A DNA stretch of 64,000 nt from Rhodococcus sp. 1168 (GCF_002091955.1 NZ_MKKY01000073.1:124001-188000); one strand, 5' to 3'; counted from the stretch's first letter, positions 9,062-18,679 are shown. Made by a program: numbers and translations. Notes: generated by a model not told the origin, from the letters alone.

Positions 9062-9768
9062 GATGCGTGCAACCCACATTCGGTTTTGGCCTTACCGGCC
9101 CACCGTCCGCTACGCGGATCGGCGCCGGGGGCGGGCTTGACGGTGCAGGGAGCGCACCCGATCGATGGATAGCCCTCGTCGACAAGAGGATTGACGAGTA
9201 TGGAGTGCTCGTCGATGTAGTTCTGCATGTCCTCGTCCGACCAGGCTGCGATCGGATTGATCTTCACCAGGCCGAAGGCGTCGTCGAAGGAGATGAGAGG
9301 CGCATTCGCGCGGGTGGGTGATTCGACCCTACGGATGCCGGTAACCCAGGCGCTGTAGTTGGCAAGCTCCTTCTTCAGCGGAGCGACCTTGCGCATGGCA
9401 CAGCAGCGATTCGGCTCGCGAGCGAAAAGATCTTTGCCTTCCAGTGCATCCTGTTGCGGCACAGTCAATTCGGCGCGGGCATTGACGATCTTGACTCCGT
9501 AGACGGCTTCCACTGCGTCGCGGGTGCCGATGGTTTCCGCGAAGTGATAGCCGGTTTCGAGGAACAGGACATCGATGCCCGGATGTACCTGGGCTGCAAG
9601 GTGTACCAGGACTGCGTCCTGCATGTTCGACGCCACGATGTAGTCGGTGCCGAATTCGCGTTCGGTCCAGGCCAGCAATTCGGCGGCGTCGGCTCCGTCG
9701 AGTTCGCGAGCGCCGCGTTCAGCGACGGCCTTCAACTCCTCGACCGAGAGATTCATTCGAGTTCTCAT
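9058..9768 (-). CDS. cysH: Adenylyl-sulfate (APS) reductase, Fe-S type
   Basis: 236 residues. Reduces activated sulfate to sulfite with thioredoxin. Four Cys that bind [4Fe-4S] are present (C122-C123 in RCCAMRK, and C205/C208 in GCAPC), and the catalytic Cys lies in the tail ECGLH (C231). The paired-Cys cluster marks the APS-using form rather than the PAPS enzyme, which agrees with CysN having no kinase domain. ATG 9768 overlaps the sir TGA. Confidence 0.94.
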   Translation of the reverse strand: MRTRMNLSVEELKAVAERGARELDGADAAELLAWTEREFGTDYIVASNMQDAVLVHLAAQVHPGIDVLFLETGYHFAETIGTRDAVEAVYGVKIVNARAELTVPQQDALEGKDLFAREPNRCCAMRKVAPLKKELANYSAWVTGIRRVESPTRANAPLISFDDAFGLVKINPIAAWSDEDMQNYIDEHSILVNPLVDEGYPSIGCAPCTVKPAPGADPRSGRWAGKAKTECGLHAS

Positions 9769-11498
9769 CGCATATCCGCCTCGTCTGCACGCACTGCCCA
9801 TTCGGCAAAGCGCTCGCCCTCGTTGCGGTTCTTCACGAACTGTCGTACGACGCGATCGATGTAATCACCCATCTCGACGCTCGTGACCTTGTGTTGGCGT
9901 AGCTTTCGGCCGAACGCAGTGTCGAAGCCGAGGCTGCCGCCCAGGTGAACCTGGAAGCCCTCGACCTGATTGCCATTGCCGTCGTCGACCAGCTGTCCCT
10001 TGAATCCGATGTCCGCGACCTGCGAGCGGGCGCAGGAGTTGGGGCAACCGTTGATATTGATCGTGATCGGTACGTCGAGTTGGGCGTTGATGTCTGCCAG
10101 ACGCTCTTCGAGTTCGGGCACGAGAACCTGTGAGCGCTTGCGTGTTTCGGCAAACGACAGCTTGCAGAACTCGATGCCGGAGCAGGCCATCAGGTTCTTG
10201 CGCCAGTGCGACGGCCGAGCCGGCAAGCCCAGGGCGTCGAGGTCGGCGATCAGTGGCTCGAGAGTTTCTTCGGCCACGTCGAGGATGATCAGCTTCTGGA
10301 AGGGCGTGAAGCGGATTCGGTCACTGCCGGCCTTCTCTGCGGCGTCGGCAACCCGAGCGAGAATGGTTCCCGAAACGCGGCCCGCGATCGGCGCGAAACC
10401 GACTGCGTTGAGTCCGTTCTGGGTCTTCTGGATGCCGACGTGGTCGATGGGCCGGTTCGGCTTCTCGGGTGCCGGGCCGTCGATGAGGGGACGCTTCAAA
10501 TATTCGGTCTCGAGGACTTCGCGGAACTTTTCGATTCCCCAATCCTTGATGAGGAACTTGAGCCTGGCCTTGGCGCGCAGACGGCGGTAGCCGTAATCGC
10601 GGAAGATCGATACGACACCTTCCCAGACGTCGGGAACCTCGTCGAGCGGAATCCAAGCGCCGACCCGCTGAGCGAGCATCGGGTTGGTGGACAAGCCACC
10701 GCCGACCCAGAGATCAAGTCCGGGACCGTGTTCCGGGTGGTTCACGCCGACGAACGCGACGTCGTTGATCTCGTGGACTACGTCCTGCTGGCCAGAGATC
10801 GCAGTCTTGAACTTGCGGGGCAGGTTGGAGTAACGAGGGTCGCCGATGTAGCGGCGCACGATCTCGTCGATAGCGGGGGTGGGATCGAGTACCTCGTCGA
10901 GGGATTCGCCGGCCAGGGGAGAGCCGAGAACGACGCGGGGGCAGTCGCCGCAGGCTTCGGTGGTCTTCAGACCGACGGCCTCGAGGCGCTTCCAGATCTC
11001 CGGTACGTTCTCGACCTCGATCCAGTGGAACTGGACGTTCTCGCGGTCGGACAGGTCGGCGGTGTTGCGGCCGAACTCCTGCGAGATACCGGCGATGGTC
11101 CGCAACTGCTCGAGGTTGAGAGAGCCTCCGTCGCATCGCACTCGCATCATGAAGTACTTGGCTTCGAGAAGGTCGACGTTCTCGTCACCGGTGAACGTGG
11201 CGTCATACCCCTCCTCGCGCTGGGTGTAGAGGCCCCACCAACGGAAGCGTCCACGCAGGTCGCTCTTGTCGATGCTGTCGAACCCCTGCTTGGAGTAGAT
11301 GTTCTCGATGCGGGCCCGCACGTTCAGCGGGTTGTCGTCCTTCTTCGCCTGCTCGTTGGCATTGAGGGGTTCGCGGTATCCGAGGGCCCACTGACCCTCG
11401 GCGCGGCGCTTGGTGGGCCGTGCGGTGCGCTCTCTGGGTGCAACTTCAGGCGATTTCACACCGGTCACATCGGTTGTCGCGTCGGTTGTCGACGACAT
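9765..11498 (-). CDS. sir: Ferredoxin-dependent assimilatory sulfite reductase (sirohaem, Fe-S)
   Basis: 577-residue enzyme converting sulfite to sulfide with six electrons from ferredoxin; homologous to mycobacterial NirA/SirA. The C-terminal half has the Fe4S4-sirohaem cysteines CSGIEFCKLSFAETR and NINGCPNSCARSQ. Two ferrite-like half domains are visible (RCDGGSLNLEQLRTI; FTPFQKLIILDV). The start is placed at ATG 11498 because an AGGAG lies six bases upstream; an in-frame ATG at 11513 lacks a good RBS. First gene of sir-cysH-cysD-cysN-cbiX. A Cys-rich leader ORF lies 167 bases upstream. Confidence 0.94.
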   Translation of the reverse strand: MSSTTDATTDVTGVKSPEVAPRERTARPTKRRAEGQWALGYREPLNANEQAKKDDNPLNVRARIENIYSKQGFDSIDKSDLRGRFRWWGLYTQREEGYDATFTGDENVDLLEAKYFMMRVRCDGGSLNLEQLRTIAGISQEFGRNTADLSDRENVQFHWIEVENVPEIWKRLEAVGLKTTEACGDCPRVVLGSPLAGESLDEVLDPTPAIDEIVRRYIGDPRYSNLPRKFKTAISGQQDVVHEINDVAFVGVNHPEHGPGLDLWVGGGLSTNPMLAQRVGAWIPLDEVPDVWEGVVSIFRDYGYRRLRAKARLKFLIKDWGIEKFREVLETEYLKRPLIDGPAPEKPNRPIDHVGIQKTQNGLNAVGFAPIAGRVSGTILARVADAAEKAGSDRIRFTPFQKLIILDVAEETLEPLIADLDALGLPARPSHWRKNLMACSGIEFCKLSFAETRKRSQVLVPELEERLADINAQLDVPITININGCPNSCARSQVADIGFKGQLVDDGNGNQVEGFQVHLGGSLGFDTAFGRKLRQHKVTSVEMGDYIDRVVRQFVKNRNEGERFAEWAVRADEADMR

Positions 11499-11664
11499 CA
11501 AAGGCTCCTGCATCTTTTCTCTGCCGGACGGTGAAGGGGTGGGGGATGAAACTCACCGCTTGCACACGCGTTCGGTTGGATCGGGGGCTTTGTGAGAAGA
11601 AACGTGCTCAGTTCGAATTCCGAGCGGGGATGAGCGAGCGCATCGAACGAGACGCAGAGCTCAG

Positions 11665-11757
11665 CTACACACTCTTACGGCATCGACACGAAGAACTGCA
11701 GACACGCTTGAGATCGACGTGGCGTCGTGCCACCAATCGGATCCCAGAGTCGTTCAC
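11665..11757 (-). CDS. Cysteine-rich leader peptide upstream of sir
   Basis: 30 codons from GTG 11757 (inner GTG 11733). The middle of the peptide reads ARRHVDLKRVC, matching the RRHxDxxRV core that recurs in actinobacterial putative leader peptides placed before sulfur genes. It is followed by three Cys codons within eight residues (C..SSSCRC). A CACAAT hexamer 7 bases before GTG 11757 fits a leaderless transcript. Ribosome stalling at the Cys codons under cysteine limitation would be expected to open the sir translation start. The core motif is seen directly; the mechanism is inferred from mycobacterial examples. Confidence 0.68.
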   Translation of the reverse strand: MNDSGIRLVARRHVDLKRVCSSSCRCRKSV

Positions 11758-11803
11758 GGAGCCTATTGTGCCACGTCATATGGCAAGTACCGACCGCGGC
11801 GAC

Positions 11804-11831
11804 CTATTTACCTCGATTTTGGGGTAAATAG
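11804..11831. promoter_or_regulatory. 9-bp inverted repeat, candidate operator between sir and hemW
   Basis: CTATTTACC and GGTAAATAG are perfect inverted arms separated by 10 bases. The site is A/T-rich in a G/C-rich region and lies 47-74 bases upstream of the predicted leader-peptide start on the minus strand, a position that suits an activator of sulfur genes. The regulator is unknown. It also lies 77 bases upstream of hemW. Confidence 0.4.
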
Positions 11832-11907
11832 GCTGGCAGAGCGCCTGAATATAGGAATGCTGTCCGCGTGGTGAGCCGGCTCCTCAGGTTCTGGGACACT
11901 GGAGAGC

Positions 11908-13116
11908 GTGAACCTTCCCGCCTCGCCCGCAGTCTCACTCGAACTGCCAGATGCGGCGTTCGACGGCGTCGGTTCGCGGCCTTTCGGGATCTACGTGCAC
12001 GTGCCCTTCTGTGCGACACGATGCGGCTACTGCGATTTCAACACCTACACCGCCGGGGAGCTCGGAACATCGGCATCGCCGGAGTCGTGGCTCACCGGAT
12101 TGCGTCGCGAACTCGATGCCGCAGCCTCGCTCATGAACGATCGTGCAGGATCGGTGCCAACTGCTGACACGGTCTTCGTCGGCGGGGGTACGCCCTCGCT
12201 GCTGGGTGGGGACGGACTCACCGATGTGCTGAACGCCGTTCGTGGCAGCTTCGGGCTGACGACGGGGGCCGAGGTGACGACGGAGTCCAATCCGGAATCG
12301 ACGTCGCCGACATTCTTCGAAAAACTTCGCGCAGCGGGCTTTACCCGGATTTCGCTCGGCATGCAGTCGGCCGCCCCGCACGTACTCGCCGTACTCGATC
12401 GAACGCATACACCCGGACGCGCTGTTGCGGCGGCGAAAGAGGCCCGGGCAGCGGGCTTCGACCATGTCAACCTCGACCTCATCTACGGGACCCCAGGTGA
12501 ACGCGCGGAGGATCTCGACGCCTCCCTTGCTGCTGTTCTCGAGGCGGGCGTCGATCACGTGTCGGCCTATGCGTTGATCGTCGAGGATGGAACGGCCATG
12601 GCGCGCAAGGTTCGACGCGGCGAGCTACCCGCCCCCGATGATGACGTGCTGGCCAGCCGGTACGAGCGGATCGACGCGGTGTTGTCCGGTGCTGGACTGC
12701 ACTGGTACGAAGTGTCCAACTGGGCAACCGACGACGCTGCCGAATGCAAACACAATGTCGGCTACTGGGATGGCGGAGATTGGTGGGGAGCCGGTCCTGG
12801 CGCGCACAGCCACATCGGTGGAACCAGGTTCTGGAACATCAAGCACCCCGCTCGCTACGCGGACCGGTTGGAAGCAGGTGAGTTCCCCGTCGCCGGCAGT
12901 GAACTGCTCACGAGTGCGGACGTTCACCTGGAAGAGCTGATGTTGAAGATCCGTCTACGAACGGGACTGCCGGCCGGTGTGCTCGCAGACTCCGAGCGCG
13001 CGGCGGCCGAGCAGTTGGTGGTCGACGGTCTGATGGTGGTCGAGCACGATCGTTATGTCCTCACCGATCACGGCCGTCTGCTTGCCGACGCGGTCGTCCG
13101 CACTATCGCTGCGTGA
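11908..13116 (+). CDS. hemW: Radical SAM haem chaperone HemW (HemN-like)
   Basis: 402 residues from GTG 11908. The radical-SAM cluster motif is in VPFCATRCGYCDFNTY (CxxxCxYC) near residue 33, followed by the GGGTPS SAM-binding loop. HemW family members bind haem and a [4Fe-4S] cluster and deliver haem; they lack the extra Cys that lets true HemN oxidise coproporphyrinogen. The C-terminal HemN domain (LEELMLKIRLRTGLP) is intact. Same position as Rv2388c in M. tuberculosis. Confidence 0.92.
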   Translation: MNLPASPAVSLELPDAAFDGVGSRPFGIYVHVPFCATRCGYCDFNTYTAGELGTSASPESWLTGLRRELDAAASLMNDRAGSVPTADTVFVGGGTPSLLGGDGLTDVLNAVRGSFGLTTGAEVTTESNPESTSPTFFEKLRAAGFTRISLGMQSAAPHVLAVLDRTHTPGRAVAAAKEARAAGFDHVNLDLIYGTPGERAEDLDASLAAVLEAGVDHVSAYALIVEDGTAMARKVRRGELPAPDDDVLASRYERIDAVLSGAGLHWYEVSNWATDDAAECKHNVGYWDGGDWWGAGPGAHSHIGGTRFWNIKHPARYADRLEAGEFPVAGSELLTSADVHLEELMLKIRLRTGLPAGVLADSERAAAEQLVVDGLMVVEHDRYVLTDHGRLLADAVVRTIAA

Positions 13117-13154
13117 TCGGGCGTTCGTTCACCGACGAGATCAGCACTGGAAAC

Positions 13155-13460
13155 TCACGCACTCAGTGCGTCGTAGTCGAACACGCGGGCATGTAGGACC
13201 GTCCTGTTGCGCAGGGCCGCACGCACGGCTCTGTGCAGGCCATCTTCGAGGTAGACGACCCCGCGATAGTGGACCGCGTGCGGGAACAGATCGCCGTAGA
13301 AGGTCGAGTCCTCGGACAGAAGGCGGTCGAGTTCGAGAACCTTCGTGGTGGTGACTATGTCGTCGAGGCGGAGTTGGCGGGGAGGAATTTTCGACCAGTC
13401 CCGCAGAGACAGGCCGTGCTCGGGGTACGGCTTTCCGTCGCGAACACCTTTGAAGATCAC
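13155..13460 (-). CDS. Conserved hypothetical protein (Rv2375-like), ParB/Srx-like DGxHR motif
   Basis: 101 residues from GTG 13460. Function unknown; a protein of similar size (Rv2375) lies beside hrcA in M. tuberculosis. The C-terminal half reads YLEDGLHRAVRAALRNRT, which resembles the nucleotide-binding DGxHR box of the ParB/sulfiredoxin fold. That likeness is from inspection only. Divergent from hrcA. Longer in-frame starts (to 13535) exist but give an N-terminus with no family-like features. Confidence 0.7.
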   Translation of the reverse strand: MIFKGVRDGKPYPEHGLSLRDWSKIPPRQLRLDDIVTTTKVLELDRLLSEDSTFYGDLFPHAVHYRGVVYLEDGLHRAVRAALRNRTVLHARVFDYDALSA

Positions 13461-13671
13461 GCCGTGACCCCCGATTCGGTGTAGTTCGTCACAGCTATGT
13501 CCGTTGTCGCAGTCGAGTAACCCACTTGTCCACACTAAGGCCTAGCGGTGGGTACTGCTCCACGGCCACTAGACTCGGCAGGCGGGTCGGTCGGGGGAGT
13601 GCAGTCAGCGGGCTGTTCGCGCCCCGACCCGGTGTATGTCATGAGCAGAGCAGATGTGGAGGTGGATACCG

Positions 13672-14715
13672 ATGTCGGGCACTGATGACCGTCGGTTCGA
13701 AATTCTTCGGGCCATAGTTGCTGATTACGTCTCCACCCAGGAGCCTGTCGGGTCACGCGCATTGGTGGAACGCCACAACCTCGGTGTGTCCAGCGCAACA
13801 GTGCGTAACGACATGGCGGCGCTGGAGGCCGAGGGCTACATTGCACAGCCTCACACCAGCTCCGGTCGGGTACCGACCGACAAGGGTTACCGGCAGTTCG
13901 TCGACCGCATCGCCGACGTCAAACCACTCTCGCCTGCCGAGCGACGTGCCATTCTCGAGTTCCTGGAGAACGGCGTAGACCTCGACGATGTTCTCCGCCG
14001 CGGAGTTCGACTACTCGCACAGCTCACTCGCCAAGTGGCCGTCGTTCAGTATCCGACGTTGTCGGTGTCTTCGGTTCGCCACCTCGAAGTAGTGGCGCTC
14101 ACCCCCGCCAGGCTCCTCCTGGTGCTCATCACGGACTCCGGACGCGTCGATCAGCGCATCGTCGAACTGGGCGATGTCATCGACGACGAGAACTTGGCGA
14201 AACTGCGCAGATTGCTCGGTGGAGCGCTCGAAGGAAAACGTCTCGCCGCGGCGTCGGCGGCGGTGGCCGAACTCGCTGAGAATGCGCCCGAACCCCTGCG
14301 CGACGCAATGATCAGATCTGCGACTGTGTTGGTCGAGTCCCTGGTAGAGCACTCGGAGGAACGTTTGGTGCTCGGCGGAACCGCCAACCTGACTCGAAAT
14401 GCTGCCGATTTTGCAGGTGACGCCGGCTTCCCCGGTTCGTTGCGTGCTGTTCTCGAAGCATTGGAAGAGCAGGTCATCGTGCTCAAGCTGCTCGCTGTGA
14501 CACAGGACACGCGAACTGTGACGGTGCGAATCGGTGAAGAGACGCAGGTCGAGGAGATGCGCGGAACTTCGGTGATTTCCACTGGGTACGGTTCGGCTGG
14601 CATGGTTCTGGGGGGTATGGGAGTGCTGGGCCCCACACGCATGGACTATCCGGGAACAATTGCATCGGTCGCCGCCGTTGCGAGGTATATCGGCGAGGTT
14701 CTCGCCGAGCGCTGA
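13672..14715 (+). CDS. hrcA: Heat-inducible transcription repressor HrcA
   Basis: 347 residues. Represses groE/dnaK-type heat-shock genes by binding CIRCE operators, with folding controlled by GroEL. The N-terminal winged helix is clear ([20 protein letters not shown], then [33 protein letters not shown]). The GAF-like and dimerisation parts follow. ATG 13672 has GGAGGT 8 bases upstream. First gene of a run hrcA-dnaJ-rsmE-hydrolase. A TAGACT hexamer near 13570 may be its -10. I found no convincing CIRCE upstream. Confidence 0.95.
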   Translation: MSGTDDRRFEILRAIVADYVSTQEPVGSRALVERHNLGVSSATVRNDMAALEAEGYIAQPHTSSGRVPTDKGYRQFVDRIADVKPLSPAERRAILEFLENGVDLDDVLRRGVRLLAQLTRQVAVVQYPTLSVSSVRHLEVVALTPARLLLVLITDSGRVDQRIVELGDVIDDENLAKLRRLLGGALEGKRLAAASAAVAELAENAPEPLRDAMIRSATVLVESLVEHSEERLVLGGTANLTRNAADFAGDAGFPGSLRAVLEALEEQVIVLKLLAVTQDTRTVTVRIGEETQVEEMRGTSVISTGYGSAGMVLGGMGVLGPTRMDYPGTIASVAAVARYIGEVLAER

Positions 14716-14798
14716 TCACCGGACAACAGACATTGCTTGCCGCACCGCGATAGCGGAGGTAAGCGCAGACCGGATCGACAAAAACGAAAGAGACTTAC

Positions 14799-15953
14799 GT
14801 GGCACGGGATTATTACGGGACGCTCGGTGTGAGCCAGAAGGCCTCGGACCAAGAGATCAAGCGCGCCTACCGCAAACTTGCGCGTGAACTCCACCCCGAT
14901 GTGAATCCGGACGAGAGCGCGCAAGCCCGATTCAAGGACATCTCCACTGCCTACGAGGTCCTCTCCGATCCCGAGAAGCGACGCGTCGTCGACCTCGGTG
15001 GAGATCCACTTCAGCAAGGTGGCGGCGGCGGAGCCGGCTTCGGTGGTGGAGGCTTCGGCGGCGGACTCGGAGATGTCTTCGAAGCATTCTTCGGCGGACA
15101 GGGCGGCGGCAGTGGCCGCGGACCTCGTGGTCGCGTACAGCCGGGTGCCGACTCGCTGCTGCGAACGAAACTTACGCTCGACGAGTGCGCGACGGGTGTC
15201 ACCAAGCACATCACCGTCGACACGGCGATCCTGTGCGACCTGTGTACCGGTGCGGGCACCAACGGTGACTCCAAGCCCGTGACCTGTGAAACTTGTGGTG
15301 GAGCAGGCGAAGTACAGTCCGTTCAGCGTTCCTTCCTCGGTCAGGTCATGACCTCGCGGCCGTGCCCGACCTGCCGCGGAGCCGGGGAGACCATTCCCGA
15401 CCCGTGCCGCAAATGTGGTGGCGACGGTCGCGTTCGATCGCGTCGAGACATTTCGGTCAAGGTCCCGGTCGGTGTCAGCAACGGCATGAGGATTCGACTC
15501 GCTTCTCAGGGTGAAGTCGGCCCGGGCGGCGGACCTGCAGGCGACCTCTACGTGGAAATCGTCGAGCAGCAGCACGACGTGTTCGTCCGCGACGGCGAAG
15601 ATCTGCATTGCACGATTCGTGTCCCGATGGTGGACGCAGCGCTCGGTACCTCGGTGTCGGTCGACGCGATCATTGACGGACCGACTGACATCGTCGTCGA
15701 TCAAGGTACTCAGCCCGGAGCTGTCGCCGTACTGCGTGGTCACGGCATGCCGAAGCTCCGGTCCGGAATTCGAGGCGACTTGCACGCGCACCTCGAAGTC
15801 GTGGTGCCGTCACGTCTGGACCACAAGCAGACTCAGCTCCTCGAGGACCTGAAGGCCCTGCGGGACCGTGATGCGGCCGAGGTCGTCACCATCGGTTCCC
15901 AGCACAGCGGTGGGCTGTTCTCGAGGCTTCGGGAAGCGTTCAGCGGTCGCTGA
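14799..15953 (+). CDS. dnaJ: Molecular chaperone DnaJ (DnaJ2 type)
   Basis: 384 residues from GTG 14799. Hsp40 co-chaperone that stimulates DnaK ATPase. The J-domain has the HPD tripeptide ([10 protein letters not shown], residues ~31-40), a Gly-rich G/F linker at about 70-105, four zinc-finger repeats ([32 protein letters not shown]) and C-terminal substrate-binding domains. The J-domain end reads VVDLGGDP. Immediately downstream of hrcA, like dnaJ2 in mycobacteria. Confidence 0.95.
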   Translation: MARDYYGTLGVSQKASDQEIKRAYRKLARELHPDVNPDESAQARFKDISTAYEVLSDPEKRRVVDLGGDPLQQGGGGGAGFGGGGFGGGLGDVFEAFFGGQGGGSGRGPRGRVQPGADSLLRTKLTLDECATGVTKHITVDTAILCDLCTGAGTNGDSKPVTCETCGGAGEVQSVQRSFLGQVMTSRPCPTCRGAGETIPDPCRKCGGDGRVRSRRDISVKVPVGVSNGMRIRLASQGEVGPGGGPAGDLYVEIVEQQHDVFVRDGEDLHCTIRVPMVDAALGTSVSVDAIIDGPTDIVVDQGTQPGAVAVLRGHGMPKLRSGIRGDLHAHLEVVVPSRLDHKQTQLLEDLKALRDRDAAEVVTIGSQHSGGLFSRLREAFSGR

Positions 15954-15955
15954 CG

Positions 15956-16729
15956 ATGGCGGCCACCGTTTTCTACCTCGATCCCTTGCCTCAGGTCGGC
16001 AGCACCGCTGTACTGGACGGGAAAGAAGGCCACCATGCCGCTACGGTGCGGCGGATTCGAGTAGGGGAGCGAATCTTGCTGTCCGACGGGCACGGCGGGG
16101 TCGCCGACACCGTCGTGATCTCCGCCGAGCGTGATCGCCTCGAAATGACGGTCGATGCTCGATTCGACATGCCGCGGCCGACACCATCGGTGGGGCTCGT
16201 CCAGGCGCTGCCCAAAGCAGATCGCTCGGAGTTGGCCGTAGAACTGGCGACCGAAGCGGGCGTCGACTCCATCGTGCCGTGGCAATCCTCCCGATGCGTC
16301 GCGCGTTGGGAAGGTGCGAAAACAGCCAAGGGCGTCGCTCGGTGGCGCAGTACGGTTGCCGCCGCGGCCAAGCAGTCCCGAAGGCCGTTCGTTCCGGATG
16401 TCGCCGAACTCCATGACACGACGGCGGTACTCGAACTCGTCCGTGAGGTCGTCGCCCGCGGGGGAATCGTTGCCGTTCTCCATGAATCGGCAACCGAGCG
16501 ATTCTCGGAGTTGCCGCTGCGTTCGGTGAGCGAGGTGCTGTTGGTGGTAGGTCCCGAAGGTGGTTTGGACGACAGTGAAGTAGGCAAATTGACTGCGGCC
16601 GGAGCCCGAACGGTCGTGTTGGGTCCGACGGTTCTGCGGACCTCGACCGCTGCGGCCGTTGCACTGGGCGCGATCGGTGTCTCGACGGACCGCTGGGCGC
16701 AGCAGCCTCTCGACTTTCGTGAGCCGTAG
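15956..16729 (+). CDS. rsmE: 16S rRNA m3U1498 methyltransferase RsmE
   Basis: 257 residues. SPOUT-family enzyme that methylates N3 of U1498 in 16S rRNA using S-adenosylmethionine. An N-terminal PUA-like domain (GKEGHHAATVRRIRVGERI) is followed by the knotted SPOUT domain with the SAM-binding loop LLVVGPEGGLDDSEV and the terminal LGPTVLRTSTAAAVALG. Begins two bases after the dnaJ stop region; its TAG overlaps the next gene's GTG. Confidence 0.93.
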   Translation: MAATVFYLDPLPQVGSTAVLDGKEGHHAATVRRIRVGERILLSDGHGGVADTVVISAERDRLEMTVDARFDMPRPTPSVGLVQALPKADRSELAVELATEAGVDSIVPWQSSRCVARWEGAKTAKGVARWRSTVAAAAKQSRRPFVPDVAELHDTTAVLELVREVVARGGIVAVLHESATERFSELPLRSVSEVLLVVGPEGGLDDSEVGKLTAAGARTVVLGPTVLRTSTAAAVALGAIGVSTDRWAQQPLDFREP

Positions 16730-17496
16730 TGCAGCGAACCAAAATCAGCTACGGCGAGCACGAGGAACAGTTCGGCCACCTTTATCTTCCGGAGCGCTCC
16801 GCCACTGAAATCGGCACTCCCGTACCCGTGGTCATGATCGTTCACGGCGGATCCTGGAGTGGTCAGTACAGCTCCAGCCTCGGCACCCGGTACGCCGTCG
16901 AATGTGCGCGAGCAGGTGTCGCAGCCTGGAACGTCGAGTATCGCCGCGTCGGCGCAGGCGGTCTCTGGCCCGAAGTGAGCAACGATGTCGGCGCAGCGCT
17001 CGACGCACTGATCGGCATAGCCGCCGAACTCGATTCGATCTCACTCGATCTCGCAGACATCCGAGTGCTCGGGCATTCGTCCGGGGGACACCTGGCCGCG
17101 TGGCTGGCAGGCAGGCGCGGCGGCGCGCTGACCCCGTCGCTGGTCGTCACGCAGGCAGGTGTTCTGGACTTGGTGACTGGACCGGCATCGGGAATCGTCA
17201 ATCCTGCCGTTCGTGCGTTGCTCGACGCCGACTACGAGGACGCGCCCGAGTTGTATCGGTCGGCGTCGCCGCTTCACCGCATTCCCACCGCGATCCCGAT
17301 GCACTGCATTCACGGATCGCTCGACACGCTGGTACCGGCGTCGCAGAGCGAACTCTATGTAGCAGCGGCACACGCTGCCGGTGATCACGCCGAACTGACG
17401 ATCGTTCCTGGTGAGGACCACGTCGCGTTCCTCGAGACCGGGTCGCAGAGCTGGCAGCGCTCGGTGACTGCGGTGCTCGCCGGTACCGGCAGGTAA
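16729..17496 (+). CDS. Alpha/beta hydrolase (BD-FAE/kynurenine formamidase-like)
   Basis: 255 residues from GTG 16729, coupled to rsmE (overlapping TAG). The oxyanion-hole HGGSW (about residue 39) and nucleophile elbow LGHSSGGHLAAW define the esterase/lipase family that includes kynurenine formamidase. The catalytic Asp is likely in HGSLDTLVPA and the His in PGEDHVAFLE. Substrate unknown. No signal peptide, so a cytosolic carboxylesterase. Confidence 0.85.
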   Translation: MQRTKISYGEHEEQFGHLYLPERSATEIGTPVPVVMIVHGGSWSGQYSSSLGTRYAVECARAGVAAWNVEYRRVGAGGLWPEVSNDVGAALDALIGIAAELDSISLDLADIRVLGHSSGGHLAAWLAGRRGGALTPSLVVTQAGVLDLVTGPASGIVNPAVRALLDADYEDAPELYRSASPLHRIPTAIPMHCIHGSLDTLVPASQSELYVAAAHAAGDHAELTIVPGEDHVAFLETGSQSWQRSVTAVLAGTGR

Positions 17497-17590
17497 ATGG
17501 GAATGCTGTTATTCGCATGCGCGTTAAACTCGAATCAGGCCCCGTCCATTTCATGCTCGTCGACATCGGAAAGCAGGCCAGAGCCACCAC

Positions 17591-18640
17591 GTGAGTGAAC
17601 ACAGCGAACTTCCCACCGAACGCATGGTTCGGTCCAGCATGGAGCTTGCGCCCGAGGCAGTTCTCCCGCTGCTCGGACCCTCCGATGAGAACCTGCGGAC
17701 ACTCGAGCAGCTTTTGAACGCCGACATCCATGTCCGAGGAAACGTAGTCACTTTGAGTGGCAAGGTCACCGACGTGGCCCTCGCCGAGCGTGTCATCTCC
17801 GAATTGGCCGCCGTCGCCAAGCGCGCGCAGCCGCTGACCGTCGATGCGGTACGCAGGGCAGTGGGCATGATGACCGAAGGTGTCGCGGAGTCACCGGCCG
17901 AAGTGCTGAGCCTGGACATCCTTTCTCGTCGAGGCAAGACCATCCGGCCGAAGACTCTCAACCAGAAGCGCTACGTCGATGCGATCGACACCAACACCAT
18001 CGTCTTCGGTGTCGGCCCTGCTGGTACCGGCAAGACCTACTTGGCGATGGCCAAGGCGGTCCAGTCGTTGCAGGCCAAGCAGGTCAGCCGCATCATTTTG
18101 ACGCGGCCGGCAGTGGAAGCTGGCGAGCGTCTGGGCTTTCTGCCAGGTACTTTGCACGACAAGATCGATCCGTACCTGCGCCCGCTGCACGATGCACTGC
18201 ACGACATGATGGATGTCGAGGCGATTCCCAAGCTCATGCAGGCAGGTGTCATCGAGGTCGCTCCGCTGGCATACATGCGCGGTCGAACCCTCAACGACGC
18301 GTTCATCATTCTCGACGAGGCGCAGAACACCACCGCCGAGCAGATGAAGATGTTCCTCACCAGGCTGGGGTTCGGCTCGAAGATAGTGGTAACCGGCGAT
18401 ATCACTCAGGTCGACCTGCCCGGTGGCGCACGTTCAGGTCTACGGGCTGCGTCGGAGATACTCAACGACGTCGATGACATTCATTTTGCGCAGTTGACCA
18501 GTAGCGACGTGGTTCGACATCGTCTGGTGTCGGAGATTGTCGACGCTTATGAGCGGTTCGAATCCACCAACAACCAGGATCTCTCGCTGAGCAATCGGGC
18601 ACAGCGACGCTCTGGAGGGCCGCGCTCTGCTCGCCGATAG
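17591..18640 (+). CDS. PhoH-like ATPase
   Basis: 349 residues from GTG 17591. The PhoH P-loop ATPase domain has Walker A GPAGTGKTYLAM near residue 141, Walker B FIILDEAQNTT and the motif VVTGDITQVDLPGG. An N-terminal segment (about residues 20-115) precedes the ATPase, as in PhoH1 (Rv2368c). PhoH proteins sit beside ybeY in most bacteria and are linked to RNA handling; the exact activity is unsettled. It starts a phoH-ybeY-corC-era run, with ybeY 39 bases downstream. Confidence 0.92.
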   Translation: MSEHSELPTERMVRSSMELAPEAVLPLLGPSDENLRTLEQLLNADIHVRGNVVTLSGKVTDVALAERVISELAAVAKRAQPLTVDAVRRAVGMMTEGVAESPAEVLSLDILSRRGKTIRPKTLNQKRYVDAIDTNTIVFGVGPAGTGKTYLAMAKAVQSLQAKQVSRIILTRPAVEAGERLGFLPGTLHDKIDPYLRPLHDALHDMMDVEAIPKLMQAGVIEVAPLAYMRGRTLNDAFIILDEAQNTTAEQMKMFLTRLGFGSKIVVTGDITQVDLPGGARSGLRAASEILNDVDDIHFAQLTSSDVVRHRLVSEIVDAYERFESTNNQDLSLSNRAQRRSGGPRSARR

Positions 18641-18679
18641 AATTTGCTCGAAAGTCCCTTGTCGAAAGAGTGAGCAGCA

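Noticed and set aside
10206..11534. 442-codon plus-strand ORF opposite sir
   Set aside because: Antisense shadow of the sulfite reductase gene, a common effect of high third-position G+C.
13537..13671. Possible CIRCE operator upstream of hrcA
   Set aside because: ACTAGACTC and GAGTGCA-like half-sites are present but the spacing and match to the consensus are poor.
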